Shown one piece after another: positions 9,625 through 17,970 of a stretch of 64,000 bases of DNA; the first letter of the stretch is position 1, and each line of letters starts with the position of its first letter. The stretch is from an uncultured Verrucomicrobiales bacterium (lineage in GTDB: Bacteria > Verrucomicrobiota > Verrucomicrobiia > Verrucomicrobiales > DEV007), in contig CALSSN010000004.1 of NCBI GenBank assembly GCA_943789025.1, positions 151,950-215,949 of the forward strand, read 5' to 3'. Both the position numbers and the translations under genes were made by a program. The notes beneath the pieces were generated by a model. That model did not search any database. It was not told the DNA's origin and saw nothing but the letters and a program-made list of their open reading frames with translations.

Positions 9625-11973
9625 ATGGCCTTTTCTTTCCGCAAACTCTCTTCCGATAGTAACGAGGATGCTTCGGCATCGAATCAGGGAATCCCCCCTC
9701 TCAGTCGAGGTCTGGCTCCGAAAGGATTTCTTTCGCGAATCCTGAGACAGGACGTTGATTCTTCGCCAAGCGCCCCTCCTTTGACGAAGAGTCCCGGTTG
9801 GCAAGCTCGTGATCATTCAGCGATTACCAACCCGGATGCCCGCCCGCCCGCTTTCATCCCTGTCACCCAATTAGCGGCCTTCCTCCCCACTCACTATCTG
9901 CGGGCTAACACGCGGCTCATCACCTACCCTGTGGATTTGAGTTCTATTCTTCAACCTTCTCGTCTTGGAGATCGTTCTTACAAAACTTATTTATCAGCTG
10001 TCTCCGAACTGTTGCCCGAACTTTTCACCAGGGAAATTAATCCCTCCGACGATCGTGCAATCCAGATCCCCATTGGGGCATTCAGTCAAGCCGAAGCTTC
10101 GACGACCAGTTCTCGCGGAGGAACAGTCGCCGATGTTGTGCCTGAGCAGGAAGAGCACTTGGAGCAAAAGCTGGTGGGGAGCGCCGTTGCGACGGCTTCT
10201 CAGCAGGAGGGCGTCGATCAAGGTGCCTTGTCTGCAGGCGCTTCTGTGATTTCGAGTAGCCTCCCACAACCACGTCAGCCAGGAGTAGCTCCCTTATCTG
10301 GCGGGGACCAATCAGGGATTTCATTCCCTGGCACAGAGACCGGAGTGAGGAATGCAGGCAGTGCATTACCAGGAAAAACGACCATTACTTCACCTTTCGG
10401 AAGTCCTTTTCAGAAAAACTCCCGAGAAGTAGGTGATATTTCAAGTTTGCCGGTAAGCCCGTTCTCGACTCAGGTTCCGGCTTCTTTCCATGGAAACGAA
10501 GGTAGTTCTGAAGTTGAGATTCCTTCTTTCGAGCTCAGTCTGAATGAAATTCTCGCTGAGACGAGCCAGGACGCTCTGGGTTTTGACCCTTCCAAAATTC
10601 CACCCCATGTGATGGTAAAACTCCCCGGTTGGAGTAAAAAGAATCTTTCGTCAACAGGCCACATCAAACTCCCTCTTGATATGATCATCAAAGGTTGTGA
10701 GAATCGCTATCGGCCTGCTTTTGCCCGAGCGCAGGATGATGTGATGGTGAGTATTCCTCTCCAGAAGATGTCTCAGGACCTGCCTCAAGGAAAAAGCATC
10801 TCTGGCCCAAGCGCCCCGCCTGCCGGAGAGCTCATAGGAGCTAACTCGCAAACCCCCGGGCAGGAAGTTCCTGCCTCCTCCTCTTCTGCAAAAGGGCCTA
10901 GGCCAACTGTGGTCGCCCGAACAGCACTCTCCAGTCTTCCCGAAATAGAGAGGGAAGATGCGCCGGTAACACCTCCTCCTCCTCGGGCAGAAGATCGTTT
11001 GCAGTTTGGATCTCTCAATCCGCCAAGTGACTTGGAAGAGTCTCGAAAGCCTGAGGTCAAGGGTGAGGCAGGGCAGAGCGATAAGGCCGCCAATGCTCTA
11101 AGGTCATTGTCGACAGGTCCCCTGCCCACGGCAGAGAAAAAAGAAATGGGCGACTCCTCCACTCCTTCCGTCAACTCACCCAGAGAGACTCCCGTGTTCG
11201 GATCAGAAATCGAACCCAAGACTTCAGCAGTGAATGGGAACGGTCGATCAGCCACGTCTGATTCGGGAATAGACTCAGCGGTTTCTACCAAGCCGGGAGA
11301 AGACGGATTCAAGAGTCGGACGAATGGAGTGACAGCTGATACCGAAAATGCGTCCCATCCAACTGGTGTTGCCGTGAGCTCAGCTTTGCGCCAGATTGCC
11401 AACGGCATAAATGGCAGGGAGGATCTGCGAAGCAATCTGTCAACCACCAGCGCAAGCGCAGTTGAGCCAACCCATGAGCTGCCTCCACGGGAAGCAAAAA
11501 ATCCTATCGTGAGAAAAACCGAGAAACCTGGAAGACCGGTCGCCGCTCTTGAACTGCAGCCCGGAGAGATCCCTGATCAGCTTGAACTCCGAGCCATTTT
11601 CGGGGTGTCCCGGCCGATTGCTCTGCCGGAAGTGCTCGACCGCTGCGCACTGCTCGGGGGAATCGATTCTTGTCTCGTTATTACCCCCGCGGGAGTAGTT
11701 TGTGCATCTAATAAAGATGACGCTACTGGAGCTAGAGCTAATTTTTATAAAAGAGCGGCAAATATCTATGATTCCGTGGCCAAGCTTGCGGGAGAGATAG
11801 GCATCGAGGACATCTCGATTCTGAACGTCAAAACAGCGGCAGGAACCATCACATATTTTCGCTGCGATGACCTTTGCCTCGCCGTTATGCTCAACCACGA
11901 CAAGGTTGAAGGAGGTGTCAGTGAAAAACTTATTGTAGTAACTCGCGAACTCTCAGAACTGATCAAGGGCTGA
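9625..11973 (+). CDS. Long disordered protein with C-terminal Roadblock/LC7-like domain
   Basis: A 782-aa protein without signal peptide. Most of it (about residues 150-620) is Ser/Pro/Gly/Glu-rich and predicted disordered. Two short conserved-looking modules are embedded: about residues 75-150 (ending DDRAIQIPIGAFSQ) and about 320-385 (VKLPGWSKKNL ... DDVMVSIPLQKMSQDLP). Both share a D-x-x-[IV]-x-IP[IL] core and may be repeats. The C-terminal about 130 residues (LPEVLDRCALLGGIDSCLVI ... ISILNVKTAAGTITYF ... LIVVTRELSELIKG) have the alternating pattern of Roadblock/LC7 domains. It stands directly before an MglA-like GTPase gene (31-bp gap), and Roadblock proteins such as MglB are the regulators of such GTPases. 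It is therefore inferred to be the regulator or scaffold. Confidence 0.68.
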   Translation: MAFSFRKLSSDSNEDASASNQGIPPLSRGLAPKGFLSRILRQDVDSSPSAPPLTKSPGWQARDHSAITNPDARPPAFIPVTQLAAFLPTHYLRANTRLITYPVDLSSILQPSRLGDRSYKTYLSAVSELLPELFTREINPSDDRAIQIPIGAFSQAEASTTSSRGGTVADVVPEQEEHLEQKLVGSAVATASQQEGVDQGALSAGASVISSSLPQPRQPGVAPLSGGDQSGISFPGTETGVRNAGSALPGKTTITSPFGSPFQKNSREVGDISSLPVSPFSTQVPASFHGNEGSSEVEIPSFELSLNEILAETSQDALGFDPSKIPPHVMVKLPGWSKKNLSSTGHIKLPLDMIIKGCENRYRPAFARAQDDVMVSIPLQKMSQDLPQGKSISGPSAPPAGELIGANSQTPGQEVPASSSSAKGPRPTVVARTALSSLPEIEREDAPVTPPPPRAEDRLQFGSLNPPSDLEESRKPEVKGEAGQSDKAANALRSLSTGPLPTAEKKEMGDSSTPSVNSPRETPVFGSEIEPKTSAVNGNGRSATSDSGIDSAVSTKPGEDGFKSRTNGVTADTENASHPTGVAVSSALRQIANGINGREDLRSNLSTTSASAVEPTHELPPREAKNPIVRKTEKPGRPVAALELQPGEIPDQLELRAIFGVSRPIALPEVLDRCALLGGIDSCLVITPAGVVCASNKDDATGARANFYKRAANIYDSVAKLAGEIGIEDISILNVKTAAGTITYFRCDDLCLAVMLNHDKVEGGVSEKLIVVTRELSELIKG

Positions 11974-12004
11974 GGCAAAGCACCGTTCGACGCGCAGAGA
12001 AACC

Positions 12005-12634
12005 ATGGCGCAAGTCGATCACGAGAAAAGAGAAGTTACTTTTAAAGTCGTTTATTGTGGACCTCCTGGTGGAGGAAAGACGACGAATCTTGCCGCGATT
12101 CATGAAAGGTTGAACCCTGAAGTAAGGGGAGACCTCGTATCGATGGCGACTTCTACGGACAGCACGGTCTTTCTCGACTACGTTCATGTTGAGGCCATCG
12201 TCATCAATGGCTATGACACGCGATTCCAGCTCTACACGGTTCCTGGTCAGCCTCGATACGACGCTACAAGAGAACTGCTTCTCAAAGGTGCCGACGGCAT
12301 CATTTTCGTCGCAGACTCAAAAATTGATTGTAGGGAGGAAAATGTAATGGCCTGTCAGACTATGTATAGAAACCTGGAAGCAAATGGCATTGGTCGAAAA
12401 GACATTCCTATTGTTTATCAGTACAATAAGCGTGACCTGTCAAATACCAGCTCACTCGCGGCCATGGACCAATTGTTCATGCTCAATGACACTCCTTCGC
12501 CTCAACGCTTTGAGGCATCTGCTCAGAGTTACCGGAACGTTGTCGAGACCCTTGATGCGATCACGCAGATGATCCTTGAGAGCTTTCATGCCAAGAGATC
12601 CAAGGATATTCGACTTGGATCAACACCTTCCTGA
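12005..12634 (+). CDS. MglA-like small Ras-superfamily GTPase
   Basis: A 209-aa GTPase. The P-loop is GPPGGGKTTN at about residues 20-29. The switch II region is TVPGQPRYDATRELLLKGADG, the MglA/SR-type variant lacking the usual DTxGQ aspartate. The G4 motif is NKRD at about 140, with a weak Ser-Ala G5. MglA-family GTPases act as polarity or motility switches in myxobacteria and occur in many phyla with Roadblock partners. The gene lies between a Roadblock-like protein and a second small protein, on one strand with 11-31 bp gaps, so it looks like a single operon. No motility genes are visible here, so the process it controls is unknown. Confidence 0.92.
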   Translation: MAQVDHEKREVTFKVVYCGPPGGGKTTNLAAIHERLNPEVRGDLVSMATSTDSTVFLDYVHVEAIVINGYDTRFQLYTVPGQPRYDATRELLLKGADGIIFVADSKIDCREENVMACQTMYRNLEANGIGRKDIPIVYQYNKRDLSNTSSLAAMDQLFMLNDTPSPQRFEASAQSYRNVVETLDAITQMILESFHAKRSKDIRLGSTPS

Positions 12635-12645
12635 ATGATTGCTGG

Positions 12646-13332
12646 ATGTATGATCGGCCCATGATTCTCAATCCTTCAAACCAGCTCGCAGCGAGGCTGC
12701 AAATGAGTCTTGGAGCTCTGGCTGCTGACGGAAAACTCGCGTTTGCCTCTCTTCTCTGTGCGAAAGGCTCTCTCGTGGAGGCTCACGGTCTACTTCCGGA
12801 AAGTTTCCGAAGGAGAGATGCATCTACGGTCGACTCCACAGTCCATTTTATGCAGAGTAGCCTTGGTGATCGCCTGCGTTGCGAAAGTGGTGAGGGTCTC
12901 CTCCAAACTGCTCGGCATCACAGCTTCTATCTCCTCCCCATCGCGGAAGATTTTATGCTGTTTGCGGCTGGGAATCGGACTGTTGATGCCGGGCTCGTGC
13001 GTATCGCTTCCCGCCTTCATGCACCGGCATTGGAAAGGCTTTTGGAGGAAATAAAAACAAGTTCCCCCGCGGAGGACCCAAATCCAGAAACCACCGTGTT
13101 GCACCTTTCATGGTGTGACTTGGAAAAAATTTGCGCAGGTGATTTCCCCTTTGCTGAAAAACTATGCACTAACGAATGTTCCAGAGCCACCGCAGACCCC
13201 GCAGACACTCCCCTTTTCGAGCCGTCCACGACTTCTGAGTCTGGTGAACCTGGTGAACCGCCCAGCCCGACCAGTTCCGCCTATGCCCGTATTTTCTCCA
13301 CACACCTTATGGGGAAATCCAAAGCAAGGTAA
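12646..13332 (+). CDS. GTPase-module third protein, possibly Roadblock-like
   Basis: A 228-aa protein without signal peptide or TM segments; ATG 12661 is an alternative start. Residues about 10-125 (LGALAADGKLAFASLLCAKG ... FYLLPIAEDFMLFAAGNRTV) alternate helices and strands in a way that could be a Roadblock/LC7-like domain, but the match is weak. The C-terminal 70 residues are Pro/Ser-rich and probably disordered. The gene starts 11 bp after the GTPase stop and ends before a bidirectional terminator, so it belongs to the same operon. A role as second GTPase partner is inferred from context only. Confidence 0.6.
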   Translation: MYDRPMILNPSNQLAARLQMSLGALAADGKLAFASLLCAKGSLVEAHGLLPESFRRRDASTVDSTVHFMQSSLGDRLRCESGEGLLQTARHHSFYLLPIAEDFMLFAAGNRTVDAGLVRIASRLHAPALERLLEEIKTSSPAEDPNPETTVLHLSWCDLEKICAGDFPFAEKLCTNECSRATADPADTPLFEPSTTSESGEPGEPPSPTSSAYARIFSTHLMGKSKAR

Positions 13333-13353
13333 TTGCAGGCTCAGCATCAACAA

Positions 13354-13387
13354 AAAAACCTGCACCGAAGAACCGGCGCAGGTTTTT
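13354..13387. terminator. Bidirectional Rho-independent terminator
   Basis: AAAAACCTGC at 13354-13363 pairs with GCAGGTTTTT at 13378-13387, with a further CCG/CGG pairing inside the loop. The A-tract and T-tract serve both strands. It lies between the convergent GTPase operon (+) and the HMA selenoprotein gene (-). Confidence 0.8.
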
Positions 13388-13445
13388 AAATAAAGGCTCA
13401 GAGGTTTTGATCCCGTAAGACAGGAAACATCTCCTCGCCGGAATG

Positions 13446-13766
13446 TCACTCTGCTAAGATGTCCCAGGTGTGGACGACGTAACTTTTGGCTTTGCTCCCG
13501 AGAGACCCGATCGCAGCCTCTTTGGTGATTCCTGCATCCGAGGAAGTCACTTTCACACTCTGAGTGCCTGCCTTATCGCCCTTCATGATTTCAATTTCTG
13601 TAACACCTGGAAGTGATTTGAACGCCGAACTGACGTCTCTTTTACAACCGCCTCATGTTACACCAGTCATGCCTGCCACATAAATCGTGGCGGCGCTCTT
13701 CTCCTGTGCCTGGATCGGGGAGATCATCAGGCCGAGGAGACCAACAAATGCGAGTAGTTTTTTCAT
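13446..13766 (-). CDS. Secreted heavy-metal-associated (HMA) domain selenoprotein, UxxC
   Basis: Not in the ORF track because codon 38 is TGA. Reading TGA as selenocysteine gives a 106-aa protein. It has a signal peptide (MKKLLAFVGLLGLMISPIQA, cleavage about residue 20-21) followed by one HMA domain, GMTGVTUGGCK...SLPGVTEIEI. The usual metal-binding Cys-x-x-Cys becomes Sec-x-x-Cys, with U at exactly the position of the first Cys. The frame stays open for 68 more codons and keeps the HMA beta-alpha-beta pattern to YVVHTWDILAE. A hairpin with a G in the second loop position begins 16 nt after the UGA (separate entry). HMA domains bind soft metals such as Hg or Cu; Sec variants of MerP/MerT-like proteins are known from marine metagenomes. 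Alternatives: a pseudogene with a nonsense mutation. The formate dehydrogenase Sec codon elsewhere in the window supports the Sec reading. Confidence 0.78.
13621..13655 (-). promoter_or_regulatory. UGA(Sec) codon and bSECIS-like hairpin of the HMA gene
   Basis: The UGA occupies 13655-13653. Downstream, GACGUC (13637-13632) pairs with GGCGUU (13626-13621), using two G-U wobbles, around the 5-nt loop AGUUC. The loop starts 22 nt after the UGA and has G in its second position. These features fit the bacterial SECIS pattern (loop 16-37 nt downstream, G in the first two loop bases). A folding calculation was not possible. Confidence 0.65.
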
Positions 13767-13970
13767 CTTTGTTTGTAATTTTGGGAGACAACTGTATCAC
13801 CCTTAATCTCTATACAATACGGTAATGCGGAGGACAATGATTCAATTTTGTTGCCAATCGTGGATAAAAAGTCCTCGGGAAACCTGCAGGCTTTTACGAA
13901 CCCACCAGAGGCTACCTCCTCACGAGAAAGAAGCCGTCACGTGTCCGGCTGTTATATCCGCGTTATTCCG

Positions 13971-15500
13971 TTATTCCGCCGCGGGTGCCGAGGCTTTCGC
14001 CTTCAGCTCCGCAAGCTGCTTGTTGCCATCCGCAACCTGCGCAGGGGTTAGTTTTTCTTTCAGCTGCGCTGCGAGAGCGGTAGCCTGGTCGGATGCGCCG
14101 GCTACCTTGCCCGCTAACACGTAGGCACGCACCGGGTCTGCTTCCACGCCGACTCCGTTTGCGTAGTAGGTAGCAAGTTTCAGGCTTGCTCCGACGTCTC
14201 CCTGGTCGGAGGCGAGAGAGAAGAGTTGGGCTGCCGTGCGGAGATTGCGCTGGATGCCGAGGCCTTTCTCGTAGAGAAGGGCAAGCTGGGTTTGAGCAGG
14301 AGCAAAGCCCTGCTTGGCAGCAAGGTCGAACCAGGCTCGGCCAGCTACCGTGTCTCGGTGTGTGCCAACTCCGTTCATGTAGTAAAGCCCTGCCTTGTGC
14401 TGCGCGAGACTGAGGCCCTTCGCTCCGGCATTGAGGAAGTACTGAAACGCTTTGGCAGGATCTTTGTCCACCGTGCGACCGTCTTCATAATACACGCCAA
14501 CGTTGAAGATTGCTGCCCCTAATCCCTGGGCCGCTGCCGCCCGAAAATATCCGAGTGCCTTGTTCAAATCCTGGGCTACGCCCTCTCCATTCTGGTAGAT
14601 GTTTCCTAGGCGATTCTGTGCGAGGCCGTTTCCGAGCTTGGCAGACGCAAGATAGAATTCCAGTGCCTTCGCTGGGTCTTTTTTAACGCCCAATCCCTGC
14701 TCATACATGGTGGCGAGGAGGTTCTTTGCCACTGCATTGTCTCCGTTTGAGCTTTTGGTGAGCAGCTCGAGGGCTTTCGCGACATTTTTTTCGACACCAT
14801 TGGTTCCAGCGAGATAAAGCTGACCAAGAGCTTGTTGTCCGTTGGCTGATCCGAGCGATGCGGCCTGGTTTAAATAGTCGACTACTTTTGCCTGGTCAGG
14901 ACCGATCCCATTGTCTTCCGCGTAGAGTCCACTCAAAACCAGGGCTGCTTCCGCATCAGCCGCTTTGATGCCGTCTTCGAGAATCTTACGCGCGCCAGCA
15001 GGATTCTTTTGTTTCATGCCGATGCCATTGAGGGTGAAAACTGCGTAGTTACGAGCGGCGAGGGGATTGCCGGCTTCCATCGCTTTTCTGACGAGGCCCA
15101 CTCCTTCTGCTGTCTTTTTTGTATCGCCCTGCGACGAAGCAGCGAGATTGAACCCATAATTATTCATGGCAGCAGCATGCCCTTTATCGGCTGCTGCTTT
15201 GTAAAAGCCCATTGCTTTGCCGAGGTCGCGCTGCACGCCCAAGCCGAGTTCGTGCCAGACCCCGAGGACGTAGGTTGCGTTCACATCGTCGTCATTATGA
15301 AGGGTAACAACTGTCTGCGCTGCTTTGGCGAAGTCACTTGTCTTCTGAAGCTCGGTTAACACAGCCACCACTTTTTCGGAGGGGTCGACGAGAAAAGCAG
15401 TCTCCACACCGAACATATTCTTGGCTGCAGCGGCCGTGGTGAAAAGACTCAGGATACTGAGTAAAAAACTGAGGAGGAATTTTCGATTAGCGTATTTCAT
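13971..15500 (-). CDS. Secreted Sel1-repeat (SLR) protein
   Basis: Starting at ATG 15500 (or 15506) gives a 509-aa protein with a signal peptide (RKFLLSFLLSILSLFTTAAAA). The longer track start at 15581 adds an unlikely leader. The body is about ten tandem Sel1-like repeats of 36-40 residues, recognisable by AxxxYxxAAxxGxxxAxxNLGxxYxxGxGVxxD variants such as LGNIYQNGEGVAQDLNKALG and LATYYANGVGVEADPVRA. Sel1 repeats form alpha-solenoids that mediate protein-protein contacts, commonly in the periplasm. No partner is identifiable. An M28 peptidase gene lies upstream on the same strand, 305 bp away. Confidence 0.9.
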   Translation of the reverse strand: MKYANRKFLLSFLLSILSLFTTAAAAKNMFGVETAFLVDPSEKVVAVLTELQKTSDFAKAAQTVVTLHNDDDVNATYVLGVWHELGLGVQRDLGKAMGFYKAAADKGHAAAMNNYGFNLAASSQGDTKKTAEGVGLVRKAMEAGNPLAARNYAVFTLNGIGMKQKNPAGARKILEDGIKAADAEAALVLSGLYAEDNGIGPDQAKVVDYLNQAASLGSANGQQALGQLYLAGTNGVEKNVAKALELLTKSSNGDNAVAKNLLATMYEQGLGVKKDPAKALEFYLASAKLGNGLAQNRLGNIYQNGEGVAQDLNKALGYFRAAAAQGLGAAIFNVGVYYEDGRTVDKDPAKAFQYFLNAGAKGLSLAQHKAGLYYMNGVGTHRDTVAGRAWFDLAAKQGFAPAQTQLALLYEKGLGIQRNLRTAAQLFSLASDQGDVGASLKLATYYANGVGVEADPVRAYVLAGKVAGASDQATALAAQLKEKLTPAQVADGNKQLAELKAKASAPAAE

Positions 15501-15805
15501 GATCATAGTGATTTGCAGAAAAGACAGGGATACTCGGGCCATAGTTGGAGGAGAGCAAGAACAATCGTGAGCCTGAAACAAATACCATCGTCGGAATCAA
15601 TTCTCTCGCAGAGGTGTAGTTTGTCGCACCCGTCCGATCAGCCATGTGACGGAAACTACCCGAAGCTCACTGACGAAAATATCCACCTCAAAGTAGGGCT
15701 CAGGCGCAGTGACAGGAAGACTGCCACCACAAGGAAAACAATCCACCAGGCGATTCGCAACTCCACTCGGTTATCAGGGTCATCGGCCATCGGTCATCGG
15801 GCTTT
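15501..15805. other. Non-coding gap between M28 peptidase and Sel1-protein genes
   Basis: No convincing gene on either strand. The only structure I see is a heptamer repeat near the M28 stop (separate entry). The promoter of the Sel1 gene presumably lies here, but no consensus elements stand out. Confidence 0.6.
15781..15801 (+). repeat. Three tandem 7-bp units (catcggN)
   Basis: catcggc, catcggt and catcggg follow each other directly, a short tandem repeat a few bases past the M28 peptidase stop codon. No function apparent. Confidence 0.7.
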
Positions 15806-16864
15806 TCATCTCATGCCTTCATCCGGGTTGGCCAACTGGCGGACAACAAGTTCGACTCCTTCAGCAACCTCGGTCAAACAGGCTAAATCAAGAGTTTCTA
15901 TCGTGTCTCCGGGTAAATGGTAGTTCGGGTTCCGCAAAGGAGCGGTGTCTGTGATCATCACCGCCTGAATGTCCTCCTGCCAGAAAGACCAGTGGTCAGA
16001 GGCATTCACCCACGGCATCAGGGATGGGAGGGCTGCTCCGATCGCTGGGACCTTCCTGGGTTCAGCATTGAAGTGTGTCACGACCGCATCGACAAGTCTC
16101 GACGACGTCTCGTTCCCTACGACAGCAATGAAATTCCCAGCCGATGGGTAGCCCATCGACTCGGCATCGATCCCTTGCGGGTATTCCTGGCTTTCTTCTT
16201 TGTCGTCAAAGTAACCGAGACTCTCAAGGCAGAGCATTCCCACGATGTTGTCCCCTCGGACGACGCACGAGCGCGCGTAGACTCGACTTCCCATCTGTTC
16301 GGTATGGAAGAAAGGTGGTTCCTCATTGGTGAAGGCGACGAAGCGGACGGTTCTCTCGTTTTCCGTGCCGGTCATCGCATGCGCGACTGCAAGAAGAACG
16401 GCGACTCCGGAGGCATTGTCGTCGGCTCCAGGCGTCGATCCGGCTGTGTCGTAATGAGCGCCTACCACGAGGACCTCTTCGGACTTTGATGTTCCGGGCA
16501 GCTCGGCAATCAGATTATGAAACATTTTGCCCTCTACTTCGTAGCTCTGACGTTCCACCGCGTAGCCCATGTTCATCCGCCCGAGTGAAGACTCGAGGAA
16601 GCTTGCTGCGGCTTGAAGAGTGTCATGCGTCTCTACACTCCGAGGACCGAGAGTGTCGCTCAGTGTTCTGATGGTGGCTTCCAGCGATGCCTGATCGATC
16701 TTTTTTCTCAGCATGATGGCAATCTCGTTGTTTTGAGAGTCTGCTCCTTCGAGTTTGCTTTGATTTCTCAGGTAAAAGACAAACGAAAGAGCGCCCAGAA
16801 GCACCAGCCCGATTGGGAGCGCCATGACGAGAATCTTGATTGGAGTGATACTGCTTCGGGTCAT
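15806..16864 (-). CDS. Membrane-anchored M28-family zinc peptidase
   Basis: A 352-aa protein with an N-terminal signal anchor (ILVMALPIGLVLLGALSFVFYL, residues about 11-32) and an M28 aminopeptidase-type catalytic domain facing the periplasm. Zn ligands and catalytic residues are seen in GAHYDT (His), PGADDNASG (bridging Asp) and FTNEEPPFF (catalytic Glu plus Glu ligand). Later ligands are in MLCLESLGYFDD and near the C-terminus in WVNASDHWSFW (His). M28 enzymes remove N-terminal amino acids from peptides or act on other amides; which applies here is unknown. It is divergent from deoC across a 167-bp spacer. Confidence 0.92.
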   Translation of the reverse strand: MTRSSITPIKILVMALPIGLVLLGALSFVFYLRNQSKLEGADSQNNEIAIMLRKKIDQASLEATIRTLSDTLGPRSVETHDTLQAAASFLESSLGRMNMGYAVERQSYEVEGKMFHNLIAELPGTSKSEEVLVVGAHYDTAGSTPGADDNASGVAVLLAVAHAMTGTENERTVRFVAFTNEEPPFFHTEQMGSRVYARSCVVRGDNIVGMLCLESLGYFDDKEESQEYPQGIDAESMGYPSAGNFIAVVGNETSSRLVDAVVTHFNAEPRKVPAIGAALPSLMPWVNASDHWSFWQEDIQAVMITDTAPLRNPNYHLPGDTIETLDLACLTEVAEGVELVVRQLANPDEGMR

Positions 16865-16919
16865 CGTTCAGGTGATATCCACTTGGAAATGATACGGTCG
16901 ATCTCGTAGGGAGGAAACG

Positions 16920-16973
16920 AGAAGAAGCAAAGAAGAAATGTTGCGCCGATTTTTTTATTGGTCTGCTTCTTCT
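16920..16973. repeat. Inverted repeat in the M28/deoC divergent intergenic region
   Basis: AGAAGAAGCA (16920-16929) is the reverse complement of TGCTTCTTCT (16964-16973), with 34 bp between. It could be an operator or simply a purine/pyrimidine-biased coincidence. Confidence 0.35.
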
Positions 16974-17031
16974 TCCTTCCTCGTTGCTCAGAATCCGCTA
17001 GGATCATGGGGTCGGACAGAGAAACGCGCAG

Positions 17032-17949
17032 ATGACAACCACGACCATGGAAAGCTTTGACCCAACCAAGTCTCCTGCCGTCGACCAGGTGGGTATTGCC
17101 GAGCGGGCAGCGCGATTCGTGACTCGCAGTATCAAAGGTGCCTGCAAACGGGAAGGTTTAGAGATGGTGCTGGGGATGATCGATCTCACCACTCTCGAGG
17201 GAGCTGATACCCCACATAGAATAGCCCAGCTTTGCCACAAGGCTGCGCACCTGCACGATGCCATCCCAGGGCTCCCCGCCGCCGCCGCCGTGTGTGTTTA
17301 TCCGCCTTTGGTCCGCTTTGCCCGTGCGCAGCTCGGTGCGAAGAGCACGATTCGGATCGCCTCGGTGGCCACTTCTTTTCCCTCTGGCCAGGCTTCTCTG
17401 CAGCAGAAACTCGAAGAGTCTCGCTTCGCAGTCAGCGAAGGTGCCGACGAGATCGACATGGTGCTCTCCCGAGGTCGTTTTCTCTCGGGCGACTACGAAT
17501 ATGTTTTTGATGAGATTTCCGCAGTGAAAGAAGCCTGTGGAAAGGCGAGGCTGAAAGTCATCCTCGAGACCGGTGAGCTTGGCACTCTCGACCACGTCCG
17601 GCGCGCCACCGACCTCGCCATCCATGCCGGTGCCGACTTCATTAAGACATCGACTGGAAAAATCTCTCCTGCCGCAACCTTGCCGGTCACTCTGGTCATG
17701 CTTCTTGCCATCCGAGATTACCATTTCCGATCCGGCCGGATGGTCGGGATGAAACCTGCCGGCGGCATCTCGAATGCCAAGCTCGCTCTCCATTACCTCA
17801 TCATGGTCAAAGAGACTTTGGGCCCAGCGTGGCTGAGTAAGGAATGGTTCCGCTTCGGTGCCAGCTCACTTGCCAACGACGTCCTGATGCAGATCGCCAG
17901 GCTCGAGACAGGCCACTACCAGGCCGCCCGATATTTTTCCAAGGATTAA
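17032..17949 (+). CDS. deoC: Deoxyribose-phosphate aldolase
   Basis: Class I aldolase splitting 2-deoxyribose 5-phosphate into acetaldehyde and glyceraldehyde 3-phosphate in deoxynucleoside catabolism. The 305-aa length fits the longer DERA type. The Schiff-base lysine lies in DFIKTSTGK at about residue 203. Supporting motifs are LEMVLGMIDLTTLEG near residue 45, EGADEIDMVLSRG at about 140 and the phosphate-binding VGMKPAGGISN at about 240. It heads a tightly spaced plus-strand operon; the next gene, 21 bp downstream, is an aldehyde dehydrogenase that could oxidise the acetaldehyde produced. Confidence 0.95.
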   Translation: MTTTTMESFDPTKSPAVDQVGIAERAARFVTRSIKGACKREGLEMVLGMIDLTTLEGADTPHRIAQLCHKAAHLHDAIPGLPAAAAVCVYPPLVRFARAQLGAKSTIRIASVATSFPSGQASLQQKLEESRFAVSEGADEIDMVLSRGRFLSGDYEYVFDEISAVKEACGKARLKVILETGELGTLDHVRRATDLAIHAGADFIKTSTGKISPAATLPVTLVMLLAIRDYHFRSGRMVGMKPAGGISNAKLALHYLIMVKETLGPAWLSKEWFRFGASSLANDVLMQIARLETGHYQAARYFSKD

Positions 17950-17970
17950 GAACTACCTCTTCGCACCACT

